Source of the DNA: Fredinandcohnia onubensis
Lineage (GTDB): Bacteria > Bacillota > Bacilli > Bacillales > Bacillaceae_L
Reading direction: 5' to 3'
Assembly: GCF_031181385.1 (NCBI RefSeq)
Contig: NZ_JAPSKV010000012.1
Span: 1 to 64,000 of the forward strand
DNA: 64,000 bases
The notes under the pieces were generated by a model. The model saw nothing but the letters and a program-made list of their open reading frames with translations, was not told the DNA's origin and did not search any database. The position numbers and the translations under genes were made by a program. Below are positions 1 to 8,412 of this stretch, piece by piece (the first letter of the stretch is position 1; every line of letters starts with the position of its first letter).

Positions 1-126
<126 letters not shown>

Positions 127-190
127 ATCACTTCTAAAAAATGAATGCATGTACGTTATCTAGTTTTGAAGGAATGAATCCTTCAACATA

Positions 191-307
191 GTCTAGTGGC
201 GATAGCGAAAAGGTCACACCCGTTCCCATACCGAACACGGAAGTTAAGCTCTTCAGCGCCGATGGTAGTTGGGGCATTGCCCCTGTGAGAGTAGGACGTC
301 GCTAGGC
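191..307 (+). rRNA. rrf: 5S ribosomal RNA
   Basis: The sequence contains the typical Gram-positive 5S core CCCATACCGAACACGGAAG and GTGAGAGTAGGACGTCGC. The ends were fixed by the terminal helix: GTCTAGTGGC at 191-200 pairs with GTCGCTAGGC at 298-307 over ten positions, allowing G-U pairs. That gives 117 nt, normal for this family. No tRNA genes follow it, so this appears to be the end of the operon. Confidence 0.95.
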
Positions 308-313
308 AATTAA

Positions 314-345
314 GAGATCAACCGTTATGGTTGGTCCTTTTTTTG
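314..345 (+). terminator. rrn operon terminator
   Basis: An 8-bp stem, GATCAACC (316-323) with GGTTGGTC (329-336), closes a 5-nt loop and is followed by CC and seven T residues. It lies just after 5S rRNA. Confidence 0.85.
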
Positions 346-369
346 TTGCATTTGAAAAGATAATAAGAG

Positions 370-793
370 CCTAAACGGTATATCGTCATAACGAGAAACG
401 ATAAGTGCTATACCGCAAACAGCCTAAACGGTATATCGTCATAACGAGAAACGATAAATGCTATACCGCAAACAGCTTAAACGGTATATCGTCATAACGA
501 GAAACGATAAGTGCTATACCGCAAACAGCCTAAACGGTATATCGTCATAACGAGAAACGATAAATGCTATACCGCAAACAGCTTAAACGGTATATCGTCA
601 TAACGAGAAACGATAAATGCTATACCGCAAACAGCCTAAACGGTATATCGTCATAATGAGAAACGATAAATACTATACCGGAAACAGCTTAAACGGTATA
701 TTGTCATAATGAGAAAAGAAAAATGCTATACCGCAAAGAGCTTAAACAATATATCGTCATATCGAAAGACGATAAATGGTATTCCGAAAGTCT
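370..793. repeat. Tandem array of eight 53-bp hairpin units
   Basis: Eight consecutive units of exactly 53 bp start at 370, 423, 476, 529, 582, 635, 688 and 741. Each of the first seven carries an inverted repeat CGGTATA...TATACCG and, nested inside it in most copies, TCGT...ACGA, so each unit can fold into a long hairpin. Copies 1-5 are almost identical and copies 6-8 diverge stepwise, with copy 8 the worst. Copies 1-2 and 3-4 share the same AAGTG/AAATG variant order, which suggests a 106-bp duplication step. The period is not a multiple of three and stop codons occur, so it is not coding. Function unknown. Confidence 0.95.
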
Positions 794-906
794 CTAATCG
801 TGAAAACATTTCACCTAGAAACAAATTAATATGTAACAAACGCTCTTTCGATAGATAACCTCAATTAATATTTCTTCCCATTTACTCATTTTAACGCTTC
901 TTTGTC
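794..906. other. Gap between repeat array and first protein gene
   Basis: This AT-rich stretch joins the repeat array to the 3' end of the minus-strand membrane protein. I see no ORF, no clear terminator and no further copy of the 53-bp unit in it. Confidence 0.5.
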
Positions 907-1743
907 TTAATTAGTGACAATCAAAGCCCCTAAAAAGGGTAAAAGTAGTGCCGCAATCCAGAGTGGCGGAAAGTACTTTCTCGATTTTTTAACTTTCTTT
1001 GACGGCAGACTGAATTTGTATATGCTTTTATATAGACATTTCATTACTGCAAATATCATAGTGGTTCCAATAAAACTATATAGAAGTGAAACTATATAAT
1101 ATTCGACTTTTAAATTTGCAAATGACAGTCTTGTTAATAAATTTGTCAAGATCAGTGACACTAGTACTATTAATACTATAGTACCAAGGTTTTTTAGCAG
1201 TAACTTAGGCGATTTCGATATTGCGTCCATAACCGTTGTATCTTCTAATACAATTATGTATGGAGTTAATGAGAATAAAAGTACAACCAAAATCACTATT
1301 ATTTCTATTGGCCAAAAAGTATGAGTTGAAAGAAATAGCAGGCTACTGATTAGGAGTTCGACTATTGAAAATTGAATCATTCTCTCCAAATAATAGGGTG
1401 CAATTTTTAATATTGAATATGTATTATCAGGTCCCTCTAAAAAGCATTTCATGGATCCAAGATACATGCTGAGTGCGTAGCTTTTTATAAGTAGTATTAC
1501 AATTGTGGCTATGCTTGTTAATAGCCAGTTGTTTGTATATGGTCCATATATAGAAAGAATTTCATTATTTACTAGCGGTATCCCGTAGGGGAATTGGGTA
1601 TCAAAATGATAAAAAGAAAATACAGTAAAACCAAAGTAGATACCTAAAACTCCTATAAATGTTTGAATCACGTTAACGATAAGTGGGATGATGACTAATC
1701 TTGGGTGGTAAATAGTGTGGTAAAGTCCTTTCGAAATGTTCAA
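907..1743 (-). CDS. Multi-span membrane protein of unknown function
   Basis: This 278-residue protein has about six hydrophobic segments of membrane-span length (roughly residues 15-40, 73-95, 125-155, 185-205, 215-235 and 260-277). A short basic stretch, KKVKKSRK, sits before the last span. I recognise no catalytic motif and cannot place it in a named family. The start is supported by a good ribosome binding site (GAGGTGAT) about 6 nt upstream on the minus strand. It lies alone between the rRNA-linked repeat array and yqhL, and a terminator at 1793-1822 separates it from yqhL. It has no counterpart I know of at this place in B. subtilis, so it may be a lineage-specific insertion. Confidence 0.75.
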   Translation of the reverse strand: MNISKGLYHTIYHPRLVIIPLIVNVIQTFIGVLGIYFGFTVFSFYHFDTQFPYGIPLVNNEILSIYGPYTNNWLLTSIATIVILLIKSYALSMYLGSMKCFLEGPDNTYSILKIAPYYLERMIQFSIVELLISSLLFLSTHTFWPIEIIVILVVLLFSLTPYIIVLEDTTVMDAISKSPKLLLKNLGTIVLIVLVSLILTNLLTRLSFANLKVEYYIVSLLYSFIGTTMIFAVMKCLYKSIYKFSLPSKKVKKSRKYFPPLWIAALLLPFLGALIVTN

Positions 1744-1792
1744 AGTATCACCTCGAGTTATTTCTTTCCATAGTTTATTATATACGAGACAT

Positions 1793-1822
1793 GAAAAAAC
1801 CTACTCCAAAATGGAATAGGTT
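1793..1822 (-). terminator. Terminator of yqhL
   Basis: Read on the minus strand, a 10-bp stem with one mismatch (AACCTATTCC / GGAGTAGGTT, 5-nt loop) is followed by six T residues. Its stem overlaps the yqhL stop codon. The + strand side is also T-rich, so it may work in both directions. Confidence 0.75.
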
Positions 1823-2192
1823 ATTTTTTCTTTATTTTACCTGACCACTTTTTAAAGCCACCTTGAAGTTGGTAAAGCTCTTTGTAGCCTTTTCTACGAA
1901 GCAATTGGGCTGCACGACCACTACGAACCGTGTTTTGGCAGTACAAGTAAACAGGTTTATCAGGTCTGATTTCTGTTAAACGTTGTTTCATTTGGGATAA
2001 TGGTATATTACGTGCCCCTAGAATATGACCCCCGTCAAATTCGTTTGGTTCACGTACATCGATTAGTTGTGCTTTACGATATCCTTCACGGAACTGTTCC
2101 TCAGTTAAAACGGTTACGATTTTACGTTGAAAAAAGAATGTAAAAATACCGTATGCGATGATTGCACCTAAAACAATTAAAAGTATTTCCAA
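1821..2192 (-). CDS. yqhL: Membrane-anchored rhodanese-like protein YqhL
   Basis: A single N-terminal membrane span (EILLIVLGAIIAYGIFTFFF) is followed by a rhodanese domain facing the cytoplasm. The domain has the conserved LIDVREPNEFDGGHI segment and the active-site loop YCQNTVRSGR with its cysteine, so it could carry persulfide sulfur. The acceptor is unknown. Start choice: the upstream ATG at 2222 has no ribosome binding site, whereas AAAGGAG at about 2203-2209 sits 10 nt before a TTG at 2192 that begins just ahead of the membrane span. A TTG at 2198 and the ATG at 2222 remain possible. It is divergent from lipM, as yqhL is from yqhM in B. subtilis. Confidence 0.85.
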   Translation of the reverse strand: MEILLIVLGAIIAYGIFTFFFQRKIVTVLTEEQFREGYRKAQLIDVREPNEFDGGHILGARNIPLSQMKQRLTEIRPDKPVYLYCQNTVRSGRAAQLLRRKGYKELYQLQGGFKKWSGKIKKK

Positions 2193-2346
2193 AATCAATC
2201 TACTCCTTTTTCTATCTCTCATTTTCTATTATATTCGTGTGACTTAAAAGAATCAAAGGAATTCTCTGGAGTATTTGATTTTGAATTTCAATTTTGTTCT
2301 GATAGACTAAGGGAGGTTCATAATTTTTGTTTAAAGAGGGTTTATT

Positions 2347-3183
2347 ATGGGAAAAGAGGTATGGAGATTTATTGATTCGGGCCATTGTTCACCTGAGTTT
2401 AATATGGCTTTAGATGAAGCATTGCTTGATTGGAACAGTGAGGGTAAAATTCCTCCAACCATTCGTTTTTATGGCTGGAGTCCACCGACTCTTTCAATTG
2501 GTTATTTTCAAAAAGTAGAAAGAGAAATTGATTTAGAAGCCGTTAAAAAATATGGCCTAGGATTTGTTCGTCGACCTACTGGTGGTAGAGGGGTACTACA
2601 TGATCAAGAGTTAACTTATAGTGTAATTGTATCGGAGGAGCATCCTGAAATGCCTCACACGGTAACGGAAGCTTATCGTGTTATTTCAGAAGGAATTTTA
2701 CAGGGCTTTCGAAAGTTGGGTCTTGATGCTTATTTTGCAGTTCCAAAAACGGCCGAAGAACGAGAAGGCTTAAAAAATCCACGTTCTGCAGTTTGCTTCG
2801 ATGCACCTTCCTGGTATGAGCTTGTTGTTGAAGGAAGAAAGGTAGCCGGGAGTGCTCAAACGAGACAGAAGGGTGTAATTCTTCAGCACGGATCAATCTT
2901 ACTAGATATAGATGAGGATAAATTATTTGACCTATTTAAATATCCGAGTGAGCGTGTAAGGGAAAGAATGCAGCGAAATTTTAAAAATAAAGCAGTGGCT
3001 ATCAATGCATTAAGGGAGAACCCAGTTACGATAGATGAAGCAAAACAGGCATTTAAAGAAGGATTTGAGGAAGGACTAAATATAGTACTTGAACCTTATC
3101 AATTGTCGGATGAAGAATTGGATTATGTTCATGAAATTGCAGAAAAACGCTATAAATCAGATGAATGGAATTTTAAGCGATAA
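2347..3183 (+). CDS. lipM: Octanoyl-[GcvH]:protein N-octanoyltransferase LipM
   Basis: LipM moves octanoate from acyl carrier protein to GcvH, the first step of lipoate assembly in Bacillus. At 278 residues it matches the B. subtilis protein in length. Visible family signatures are [19 protein letters not shown] (about 75-93), the [13 protein letters not shown] loop with the catalytic cysteine near residue 150, and GRKVAGSAQ, which holds the conserved lysine. The ribosome binding site (AGAGGG) is weak; a stronger AAGGGAGG lies about 25 nt further upstream but has no suitable in-frame start. The lipoylated BkdB E2 encoded at 40798 is a plausible end-user of this pathway. Confidence 0.93.
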   Translation: MGKEVWRFIDSGHCSPEFNMALDEALLDWNSEGKIPPTIRFYGWSPPTLSIGYFQKVEREIDLEAVKKYGLGFVRRPTGGRGVLHDQELTYSVIVSEEHPEMPHTVTEAYRVISEGILQGFRKLGLDAYFAVPKTAEEREGLKNPRSAVCFDAPSWYELVVEGRKVAGSAQTRQKGVILQHGSILLDIDEDKLFDLFKYPSERVRERMQRNFKNKAVAINALRENPVTIDEAKQAFKEGFEEGLNIVLEPYQLSDEELDYVHEIAEKRYKSDEWNFKR

Positions 3184-3206
3184 CGACTTTTTTTAGTCGT
3201 TTTTTA
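3182..3206 (+). terminator. Terminator of lipM
   Basis: Stem AACGACT (3182-3188) / AGTCGTT (3195-3201) with a T6 loop and a following T run. It begins inside the lipM stop codon. Confidence 0.75.
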
Positions 3207-3351
3207 CTTGGCTAAAAGACCTATCCTTGGTATTATTAGGTTTGTTCTTTTAAGGGAAAAATCAACCGACAAAATTCTTCAAAAAAGATGAAATAATTTA
3301 GTTTACCTAGTTTTTCCTCTGTTTTACGGTATATCTTATACTATTTTCAGT

Positions 3352-3380
3352 TTGACAAAAAAGATTTTATTTATCTAAAA
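3352..3380 (+). promoter_or_regulatory. Probable sigma-A promoter of nrdJ
   Basis: TTGACA at 3352-3357 is a perfect -35 box. A weaker -10 candidate, TCTAAA, lies at 3374-3379 with a 16-bp spacer. The NrdR-like sites lie directly downstream. The rest of the 3207-3525 gap is AT-rich; I see no riboswitch fold or B12 box in it. Confidence 0.5.
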
Positions 3381-3395
3381 ATCAATATGTAGTGG
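3380..3395 (+). promoter_or_regulatory. NrdR-box-like site 1
   Basis: AATCAATATGTAGTGG matches the NrdR consensus ACACWATATATWGTGT at 12 of 16 positions. It lies at the expected transcription start of nrdJ. Confidence 0.4.
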
Positions 3396-3412
3396 TGTCG
3401 AAAATTATTTTA

Positions 3413-3428
3413 ATACTATATATTGATT
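3413..3428 (+). promoter_or_regulatory. NrdR-box-like site 2
   Basis: ATACTATATATTGATT matches the NrdR consensus at 13 of 16 positions. It starts 33 bp after site 1, close to three helical turns, which is the usual paired layout for NrdR boxes. Confidence 0.45.
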
Positions 3429-3525
3429 TTTATGTTGTCTTTCAAATCATTATATGGTACTTTAATTTTATCATATAAATAATAAACATTATGTAGATTA
3501 ATAGATTTTAAAGGGAGATGTGGGA

Positions 3526-6087
3526 ATGACTGTTGTGCTAGAAAAAATGAATATGAATGTTGAAAGGCTGAACCAGGATATACGCCTTTTTCCTCAAGTC
3601 CATCCAATTACGGAGGACATGAAGATTACCCACAAGGGCGTATCAAGGCTCGTAATGCTTGACCGGTATACGTTTAAGGATACCGAGAAGATTACTCTTG
3701 CAGAAGGAGACTTTGTTGTTCTAACAATCAAGGAGGATCCAAAGTTTCCAGCTCGTGGTCTAGGTTTCATCATTGACATTGATTGGGAGCAGAAGACAGC
3801 ACAGGTGCTTGTAGACGAAGAGTATCGTGGTGTGTTGGACAAGCCTGAAGAAATGGAAACAGGTATTGTTAATCGTTCACTTGATGTTATTGAAAAGCCG
3901 CTGGAAATTTTCTATGAGCAAATTGCAAAAAGAAATGCCACTGGTTTGGCTGCAGTAGAGAAAACGGAGGAGAAACGCAAGGAATGGTTTGAAAAGTTCT
4001 ATCAAGAGCTTGTAACTCTAAACTTCATTCCGGCTGGACGTGTTCTTTACGGAGCGGGTGCTGATACTGATGTTACGTACTTTAACTGTTACGTAATGCC
4101 GTATGTACAGGATTCTCGTGAAGGTATCTCTGAGCACCGTAAACAGGTTATGGAAATCATGAGCCGTGGTGGCGGTGTCGGAACAAACGGTTCTACACTA
4201 CGCCCACGTAACACACTAGCACGCGGTGTAAACGGTAAGTCATCTGGTTCAGTTTCATGGCTTGATGACATTGCGAAACTTACACATCTAGTTGAGCAAG
4301 GAGGTTCGCGCAGGGGCGCTCAAATGATCATGCTTCAATCTGATCACCCTGACATTATTGAATTCATCATTTCGAAGATGCAAAATCCTAGAATTCTTCG
4401 TTATTTAATGGAAAATACACAAGATGAAACAATTAAAAAATATGCTCAAGAAAAGCTAAAATTCACTCCATTTACTGAACAGGAAATTCAAATGTATCAA
4501 GGAATCGTAAATTACAAGCAAATTCCTGGTTACGGTGGTTTTAGTGAAAAAATCATTAAAGATGCGGAGCAAAAAATAGTTACTGGTGGAACTTACAGTG
4601 TTCATAATCCAGAGTTCTTAACTGGTGCAAACATCTCAGTTTGTATTACTAAGGATTTCATGCAAGCTGTTGAAGAAGATGGGTTATATGAACTTAAATT
4701 CCCGGATGTTGAAAGCTACAATGAAGAAGAAATGAAAATTTATAATGAAGAATGGCACAAGGTTGGGGACGTACGTGAGTGGGAAAAACTTGGCCATAAA
4801 GTACGTGTGTACCGTAAGATCAAAGCAAGAGATCTTTGGAACCTAATCAATATCTGCGCAACGTATGCTGCAGAACCAGGAATTTTCTTCATCGATAATG
4901 CAAATGACATGACAAATGCTCAAAGCTATGGTCAAAAAGTTGTTGCAACAAATCCGTGTGGGGAGCAACCCCTCGCACCATATTCAGTTTGTAACCTTGC
5001 AGCGGTTAACTTAGCTGAAATGGTTGATAAAGATACAAAGACTGTTAACTTTGAAAAACTAAAGCAAACTGTTGAAGTTGGAGTAAGAATGCAGGATAAC
5101 GTAATCGATGCAACTCCATACTTCTTAGAAGCGAATAAAAAGCAAGCACTAGGTGAGCGCCGTGTTGGTCTTGGGGTTATGGGATTACACGATTTACTTA
5201 TCTATTGTGAAACTGAATATGGTTCAGAAGCAGGAAATAAGTTAGTTGACGAAGTGTTCGAAACAATTGCAACAACTGCTTATCGTGCATCAATTGAACT
5301 TGCAAAAGAAAAAGGCAGCTTCCCGTTCTTAGAAGGTAATTCACCGGAAGATGGCAATCGTATCAGAGAAGCTTTAATTAATACTGGATACATGCAAAAG
5401 ATGCCTGAAGATATAAAAGAAGGAATCAAACAACACGGAATTCGTAACTCACACTTACTAACCGTTGCTCCTACGGGCAGCACAGGGACAATGGTTGGCG
5501 TTTCAACAGGTTTAGAACCTTACTTCTCTTTCTCTTATTTTAGAAGTGGACGTTTAGGTAAATTTATTGAAGTTAAAGCGGATATCGTTCAAGAATATTT
5601 AGATAGACACCCAGAAGCAGACCCTAACAACCTGCCTAGCTGGTTCGTATCTGCAATGGAACTTTCACCAGAAGCACATGCAGATGTACAATGTGTCATC
5701 CAACGTTGGATTGACAGCTCAATCAGTAAAACTGTTAACGCACCAAAAGGCTACACTGTTTCTCAAGTAGAAGCCGTATATGAGCGCCTCTACAAAGGTG
5801 GGGCTAAAGGTGGTACAGTATATGTGGATGGAAGCCGTGATGCTCAAGTTCTTACACTAAAGGCTGAAGAAAACACATTTGAAGAAGCTGAAGTTACAAC
5901 TGAAGAAGAAAAGCCAAAAAATCGTGTAGTCCTAATGGACACTGTCATTGATTTACGTAAAACTGATGTTACAATCGGTTCTGAAGTAGGCGACACTTGT
6001 CCAGTATGCCGTCAAGGTACAGTAGAAGACCTTGGTGGATGTAACACATGTACAAACTGTAATGCACAACTTAAATGCGGATTGTAA
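3526..6087 (+). CDS. nrdJ: Adenosylcobalamin-dependent (class II) ribonucleotide reductase NrdJ
   Basis: NrdJ reduces ribonucleotides to deoxyribonucleotides using a radical made from adenosylcobalamin, so it needs neither oxygen nor an NrdF partner. Recognisable parts are the TNPCGEQPLAPYSVCNLA active-site loop, the ERRVGLGVMGLHDLL segment, APTGSTGTMVGVSTGLEP, and a C-terminal Cys-rich tail (CPVCRQG...CNTCTNCNAQLKCG) likely to take part in thiol re-reduction. Start: AAAGGGAG at 3510-3517 is 8 nt before the ATG at 3526; a GTG at 3520 would lie only 2 nt from that site. The product is 853 residues. It occupies the place where mntR lies in B. subtilis and has its own promoter and terminator. 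Confidence 0.95.
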   Translation: MTVVLEKMNMNVERLNQDIRLFPQVHPITEDMKITHKGVSRLVMLDRYTFKDTEKITLAEGDFVVLTIKEDPKFPARGLGFIIDIDWEQKTAQVLVDEEYRGVLDKPEEMETGIVNRSLDVIEKPLEIFYEQIAKRNATGLAAVEKTEEKRKEWFEKFYQELVTLNFIPAGRVLYGAGADTDVTYFNCYVMPYVQDSREGISEHRKQVMEIMSRGGGVGTNGSTLRPRNTLARGVNGKSSGSVSWLDDIAKLTHLVEQGGSRRGAQMIMLQSDHPDIIEFIISKMQNPRILRYLMENTQDETIKKYAQEKLKFTPFTEQEIQMYQGIVNYKQIPGYGGFSEKIIKDAEQKIVTGGTYSVHNPEFLTGANISVCITKDFMQAVEEDGLYELKFPDVESYNEEEMKIYNEEWHKVGDVREWEKLGHKVRVYRKIKARDLWNLINICATYAAEPGIFFIDNANDMTNAQSYGQKVVATNPCGEQPLAPYSVCNLAAVNLAEMVDKDTKTVNFEKLKQTVEVGVRMQDNVIDATPYFLEANKKQALGERRVGLGVMGLHDLLIYCETEYGSEAGNKLVDEVFETIATTAYRASIELAKEKGSFPFLEGNSPEDGNRIREALINTGYMQKMPEDIKEGIKQHGIRNSHLLTVAPTGSTGTMVGVSTGLEPYFSFSYFRSGRLGKFIEVKADIVQEYLDRHPEADPNNLPSWFVSAMELSPEAHADVQCVIQRWIDSSISKTVNAPKGYTVSQVEAVYERLYKGGAKGGTVYVDGSRDAQVLTLKAEENTFEEAEVTTEEEKPKNRVVLMDTVIDLRKTDVTIGSEVGDTCPVCRQGTVEDLGGCNTCTNCNAQLKCGL

Positions 6088-6096
6088 TCAAACGCT

Positions 6097-6129
6097 AAGA
6101 GGGAATCCTAAACGGATTCCCTCTTTTTT
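6097..6129 (+). terminator. Terminator of nrdJ
   Basis: A 12-bp perfect stem, AAGAGGGAATCC (6097-6108) / GGATTCCCTCTT (6114-6125), encloses TAAAC and runs into a T tract. Confidence 0.92.
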
Positions 6130-6208
6130 ATATTCAAAAAAAACACGCGTACTAAATCCCAAGCTATCCGATTAAAAATGTATAAAGGGATTGATTGGGA
6201 GGGGTACG

Positions 6209-7093
6209 ATGTTTATTGATGGCGTTTTTTCAGGTGGGGGCATTAAAGGCTTTGCGTTATTAGGGGCTTATCAAGCAATCGAAGCAAAAGGGTTTAGATT
6301 TAAAAGATTGGCAGGAACCAGTGCCGGATCCTTAATTTCTTCTCTAATTGCTGCTGGTTACACTAGCGATGAAATTATCGATCTCATGGAAGAGTTAGAC
6401 CTTAGTGATTTTTTAGATGAACGCAAGACCCCGTTGAACACAGCTTTAACAAAGTGGCTACTCCTATATTGGCGTCTCGGTTTATACAAAGGCGAGATGT
6501 TGGAGAAATGGATATATCAAAAACTTCGTGCAAAGGGTGTAATTACCTTTCAGAACCTCCCTCCCGGATCATTAAGAATTATTGCTTCAGACTTAACAAA
6601 TGGAAGAATCATGGTATTACCAGACGATTTGGAACGCTATGGCATTCGCCCCCAAACTTTTCCGGTAGCAAAAGCAGTTCGGATGAGTTGTAGTCTTCCA
6701 TACTTCTTTGAGCCCGTCCGATTAAAAGATTATCAGGGAAACACAATTGTTGTCGATGGAGGAGTGCTCTCTAATTTTCCAATATGGCTTTTTGATGAGG
6801 AAATGAAGCTGAAAAAACGCCCGGTCATTGGAATTAGGCTTAGTGGGAACAATCAGCAGCAAAAGCAAAATAAAATTCATAATGCAATTGATATGTTTGG
6901 AGCTCTCTTTGAAACAATGAAGAATGCACACGATGCACGTTATATCTCACGTAGACACGAAAAAAATATTATTTTTATCCCAGTTGAAAGTGGATTAACA
7001 ACTGAATTTGGAGTAACAGGTGAAAAAAAGCAAGAGCTCATTCAACTTGGGAAACAACGTACAGAAGCCTTTTTACGAACTTGGGGTTATTAA
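6209..7093 (+). CDS. yqhO: Patatin-like phospholipase family protein YqhO
   Basis: This is a patatin/RssA-type serine acyl hydrolase. The three family signatures are present: the oxyanion-hole glycines in FSGGGIKG near the N-terminus, the nucleophile elbow GTSAGS, and the DGG motif with the catalytic aspartate (VVDGGVLSNFP, about residue 190). It has no signal peptide, so it should be cytoplasmic. The natural substrate is unknown. The ATG at 6209, preceded by GGGAGGGG, is preferred over an upstream TTG at 6191, and gives 294 residues, close to the B. subtilis length. Confidence 0.88.
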   Translation: MFIDGVFSGGGIKGFALLGAYQAIEAKGFRFKRLAGTSAGSLISSLIAAGYTSDEIIDLMEELDLSDFLDERKTPLNTALTKWLLLYWRLGLYKGEMLEKWIYQKLRAKGVITFQNLPPGSLRIIASDLTNGRIMVLPDDLERYGIRPQTFPVAKAVRMSCSLPYFFEPVRLKDYQGNTIVVDGGVLSNFPIWLFDEEMKLKKRPVIGIRLSGNNQQQKQNKIHNAIDMFGALFETMKNAHDARYISRRHEKNIIFIPVESGLTTEFGVTGEKKQELIQLGKQRTEAFLRTWGY

Positions 7094-7120
7094 ATAAAAC
7101 AAGAGAAGAATCCAACAATA

Positions 7121-7159
7121 TAAAAAAACTTTATCCAGCTTTTGTGCTGAATAAAGTTT
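7121..7159 (-). terminator. Terminator of yqhP
   Basis: On the minus strand a stem of about 13 bp (AAACTTTAT.CAGC / GCTG.ATAAAGTTT, 6-nt loop) is followed by a run of seven T. The + strand side lacks a T tract, so it belongs to yqhP, although it also lies at the end of the convergent yqhO. Confidence 0.8.
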
Positions 7160-7565
7160 AGAATAATGCTCGATTCTTCTTTTTGCCCTTTTTACCTTCA
7201 ATAACAGTTAGGTGTGTCGTATTCGTTTTTCGCTTTTTATGAATAGACGCTACAGTCGATCGTTTTGCCGCGCTGGTCGTAGGTTTTTTATTCCCCATTC
7301 CCATAGTCCTAGACTTCCTCTGACTTCCTGTTTTAAAACGTTTCCTGGATTGCTTTGCTGCGCGTAAATAAGCGGAATTTTCTTTTCCTCCCATTCGTCG
7401 ACCAATCACAAATTTATATAGTAGATAGATTATACCTAAGATAAGGAAAATCATGCCTGCTTGCACGAGTAATGAACCTGGACGCGTGAAAAGGGTGTAG
7501 ACAAATCCAAGTGCTCCTAATCCTAGTAAAATCATGACGACTATATTTGATTTACGACGATTCAT
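7158..7565 (-). CDS. yqhP: Small membrane protein YqhP (SA1362 family)
   Basis: This 135-residue protein has two close membrane spans (about residues 9-25 and 33-52), then a long, very basic and probably disordered tail rich in Lys and Arg, ending in GKKGKKKNRALF. The size and layout fit the conserved Bacillaceae YqhP/SA1362 group; its function is unknown. The start is the ATG at 7565, 8 nt after a perfect AGGAGG. A GTG at 7574 overlaps that binding site and is rejected. It sits convergent to yqhO and divergent from yqhR, as in B. subtilis. Confidence 0.8.
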   Translation of the reverse strand: MNRRKSNIVVMILLGLGALGFVYTLFTRPGSLLVQAGMIFLILGIIYLLYKFVIGRRMGGKENSAYLRAAKQSRKRFKTGSQRKSRTMGMGNKKPTTSAAKRSTVASIHKKRKTNTTHLTVIEGKKGKKKNRALF

Positions 7566-7869
7566 GAGATACACCTCCTGAAAGCTATACTTATATTGTA
7601 TTATGAATCCATGTCATTGTTGCCCGTATATTTCAGTAAATTGATCGATACATGTAAAAATATTAAGTACTTCTTCTCATATATATTCTACAAGATAAGC
7701 TAATAAACCTCTATGTTAAAAGCATCAATTATTTGAAATTAATTTTTTATTTTAAAACTAACATTTACTATTCTACCCAGAAATTACCACTGATACACAT
7801 TTTTCCGCGAATCTTTTCCAAATAGATTAAAAAAATTCGGGACATACTAGCAAATGGAGGTGTTGACCT
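7566..7869. promoter_or_regulatory. Divergent promoter region yqhP / yqhR
   Basis: This AT-rich gap of about 300 bp must hold promoters for both neighbours. The only motif I can point to is CATACTA at 7843-7849, identical to the sigma-G -10 consensus, with a weak CAAATA 18 bp upstream. Its start point would fall almost on the yqhR ribosome binding site, so I treat it as tentative. Confidence 0.3.
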
Positions 7870-8391
7870 ATGGTAGATGCTGAAAAAAAGAATCCAGAAC
7901 TTGAACAAAACAAAAAAGACGGAGACATGTCTTTAATGGCTAAAGTTGTAGTAATTGGTCTGTTTGGGGGGATATTTTGGAGTCTATTGTCGTACTTAAC
8001 GTATATTTTTAATTTTACAGAACTTAGTCCAAATCTTATCCTCAAACCGTGGATCCTTGGAGATTGGAAAAACCGTGTGTTAGGTCAGTTTATTGGGATT
8101 TTTATGATTGGTATTTTATCAATCGGTGTAGCACTTTTATATTATGCTTTATTAAAAAAGTTTCAGTCCATTTGGGTTGGTGCTGCATTTGGCATTGCCT
8201 TATGGCTTATTGTGTTTTACGTGTTTAATCCGATCTTTCCTGATATTAAAACCGTTGGGGAATTAGAACGTAATACAGTTATTACTACAATATGCTTTTA
8301 TATCCTATATGGTGTCTTTATTGGTTACTCAATTTCATTTGAAGAAAATGAAATGAGGGCTGAAAGGCGTGTCGTCTCTACAAATGAGTAG
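7870..8391 (+). CDS. yqhR: Conserved membrane protein YqhR
   Basis: After a hydrophilic N-terminus of about 22 residues the 173-residue protein has four membrane spans (about 25-47, 75-96, 102-120 and 138-156) and a short charged C-terminal tail. This fits YqhR, a conserved Bacillus membrane protein without known function. The ATG has a good TGGAGGTG site upstream. In B. subtilis yqhQ lies between yqhP and yqhR, but here that gene is missing. The hairpin at 8413-8444 separates it from aroQ. Confidence 0.82.
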   Translation: MVDAEKKNPELEQNKKDGDMSLMAKVVVIGLFGGIFWSLLSYLTYIFNFTELSPNLILKPWILGDWKNRVLGQFIGIFMIGILSIGVALLYYALLKKFQSIWVGAAFGIALWLIVFYVFNPIFPDIKTVGELERNTVITTICFYILYGVFIGYSISFEENEMRAERRVVSTNE

Positions 8392-8412
8392 GTAAATTAG
8401 GGTAAGATATGG

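Noticed and set aside
370-793. CRISPR array
   Set aside because: The whole 53-bp unit repeats without variable spacers, and no cas gene is in the window.
914-1099. 61-codon + strand ORF opposite the membrane protein gene
   Set aside because: It is antisense to a well-supported gene and shows no domain or ribosome binding site.
3326-3340. Solitary copy of the 53-bp repeat upstream of nrdJ (ACGGTATATC)
   Set aside because: Only about 10 bases match and the rest of the unit, including the TATACCG arm, is absent, so chance is likely in AT-rich DNA.
3207-3525. Cobalamin riboswitch upstream of the B12-dependent reductase
   Set aside because: No B12-box (GCCACTG-like) sequence or suitable fold is visible; the paired NrdR-like sites explain control better.
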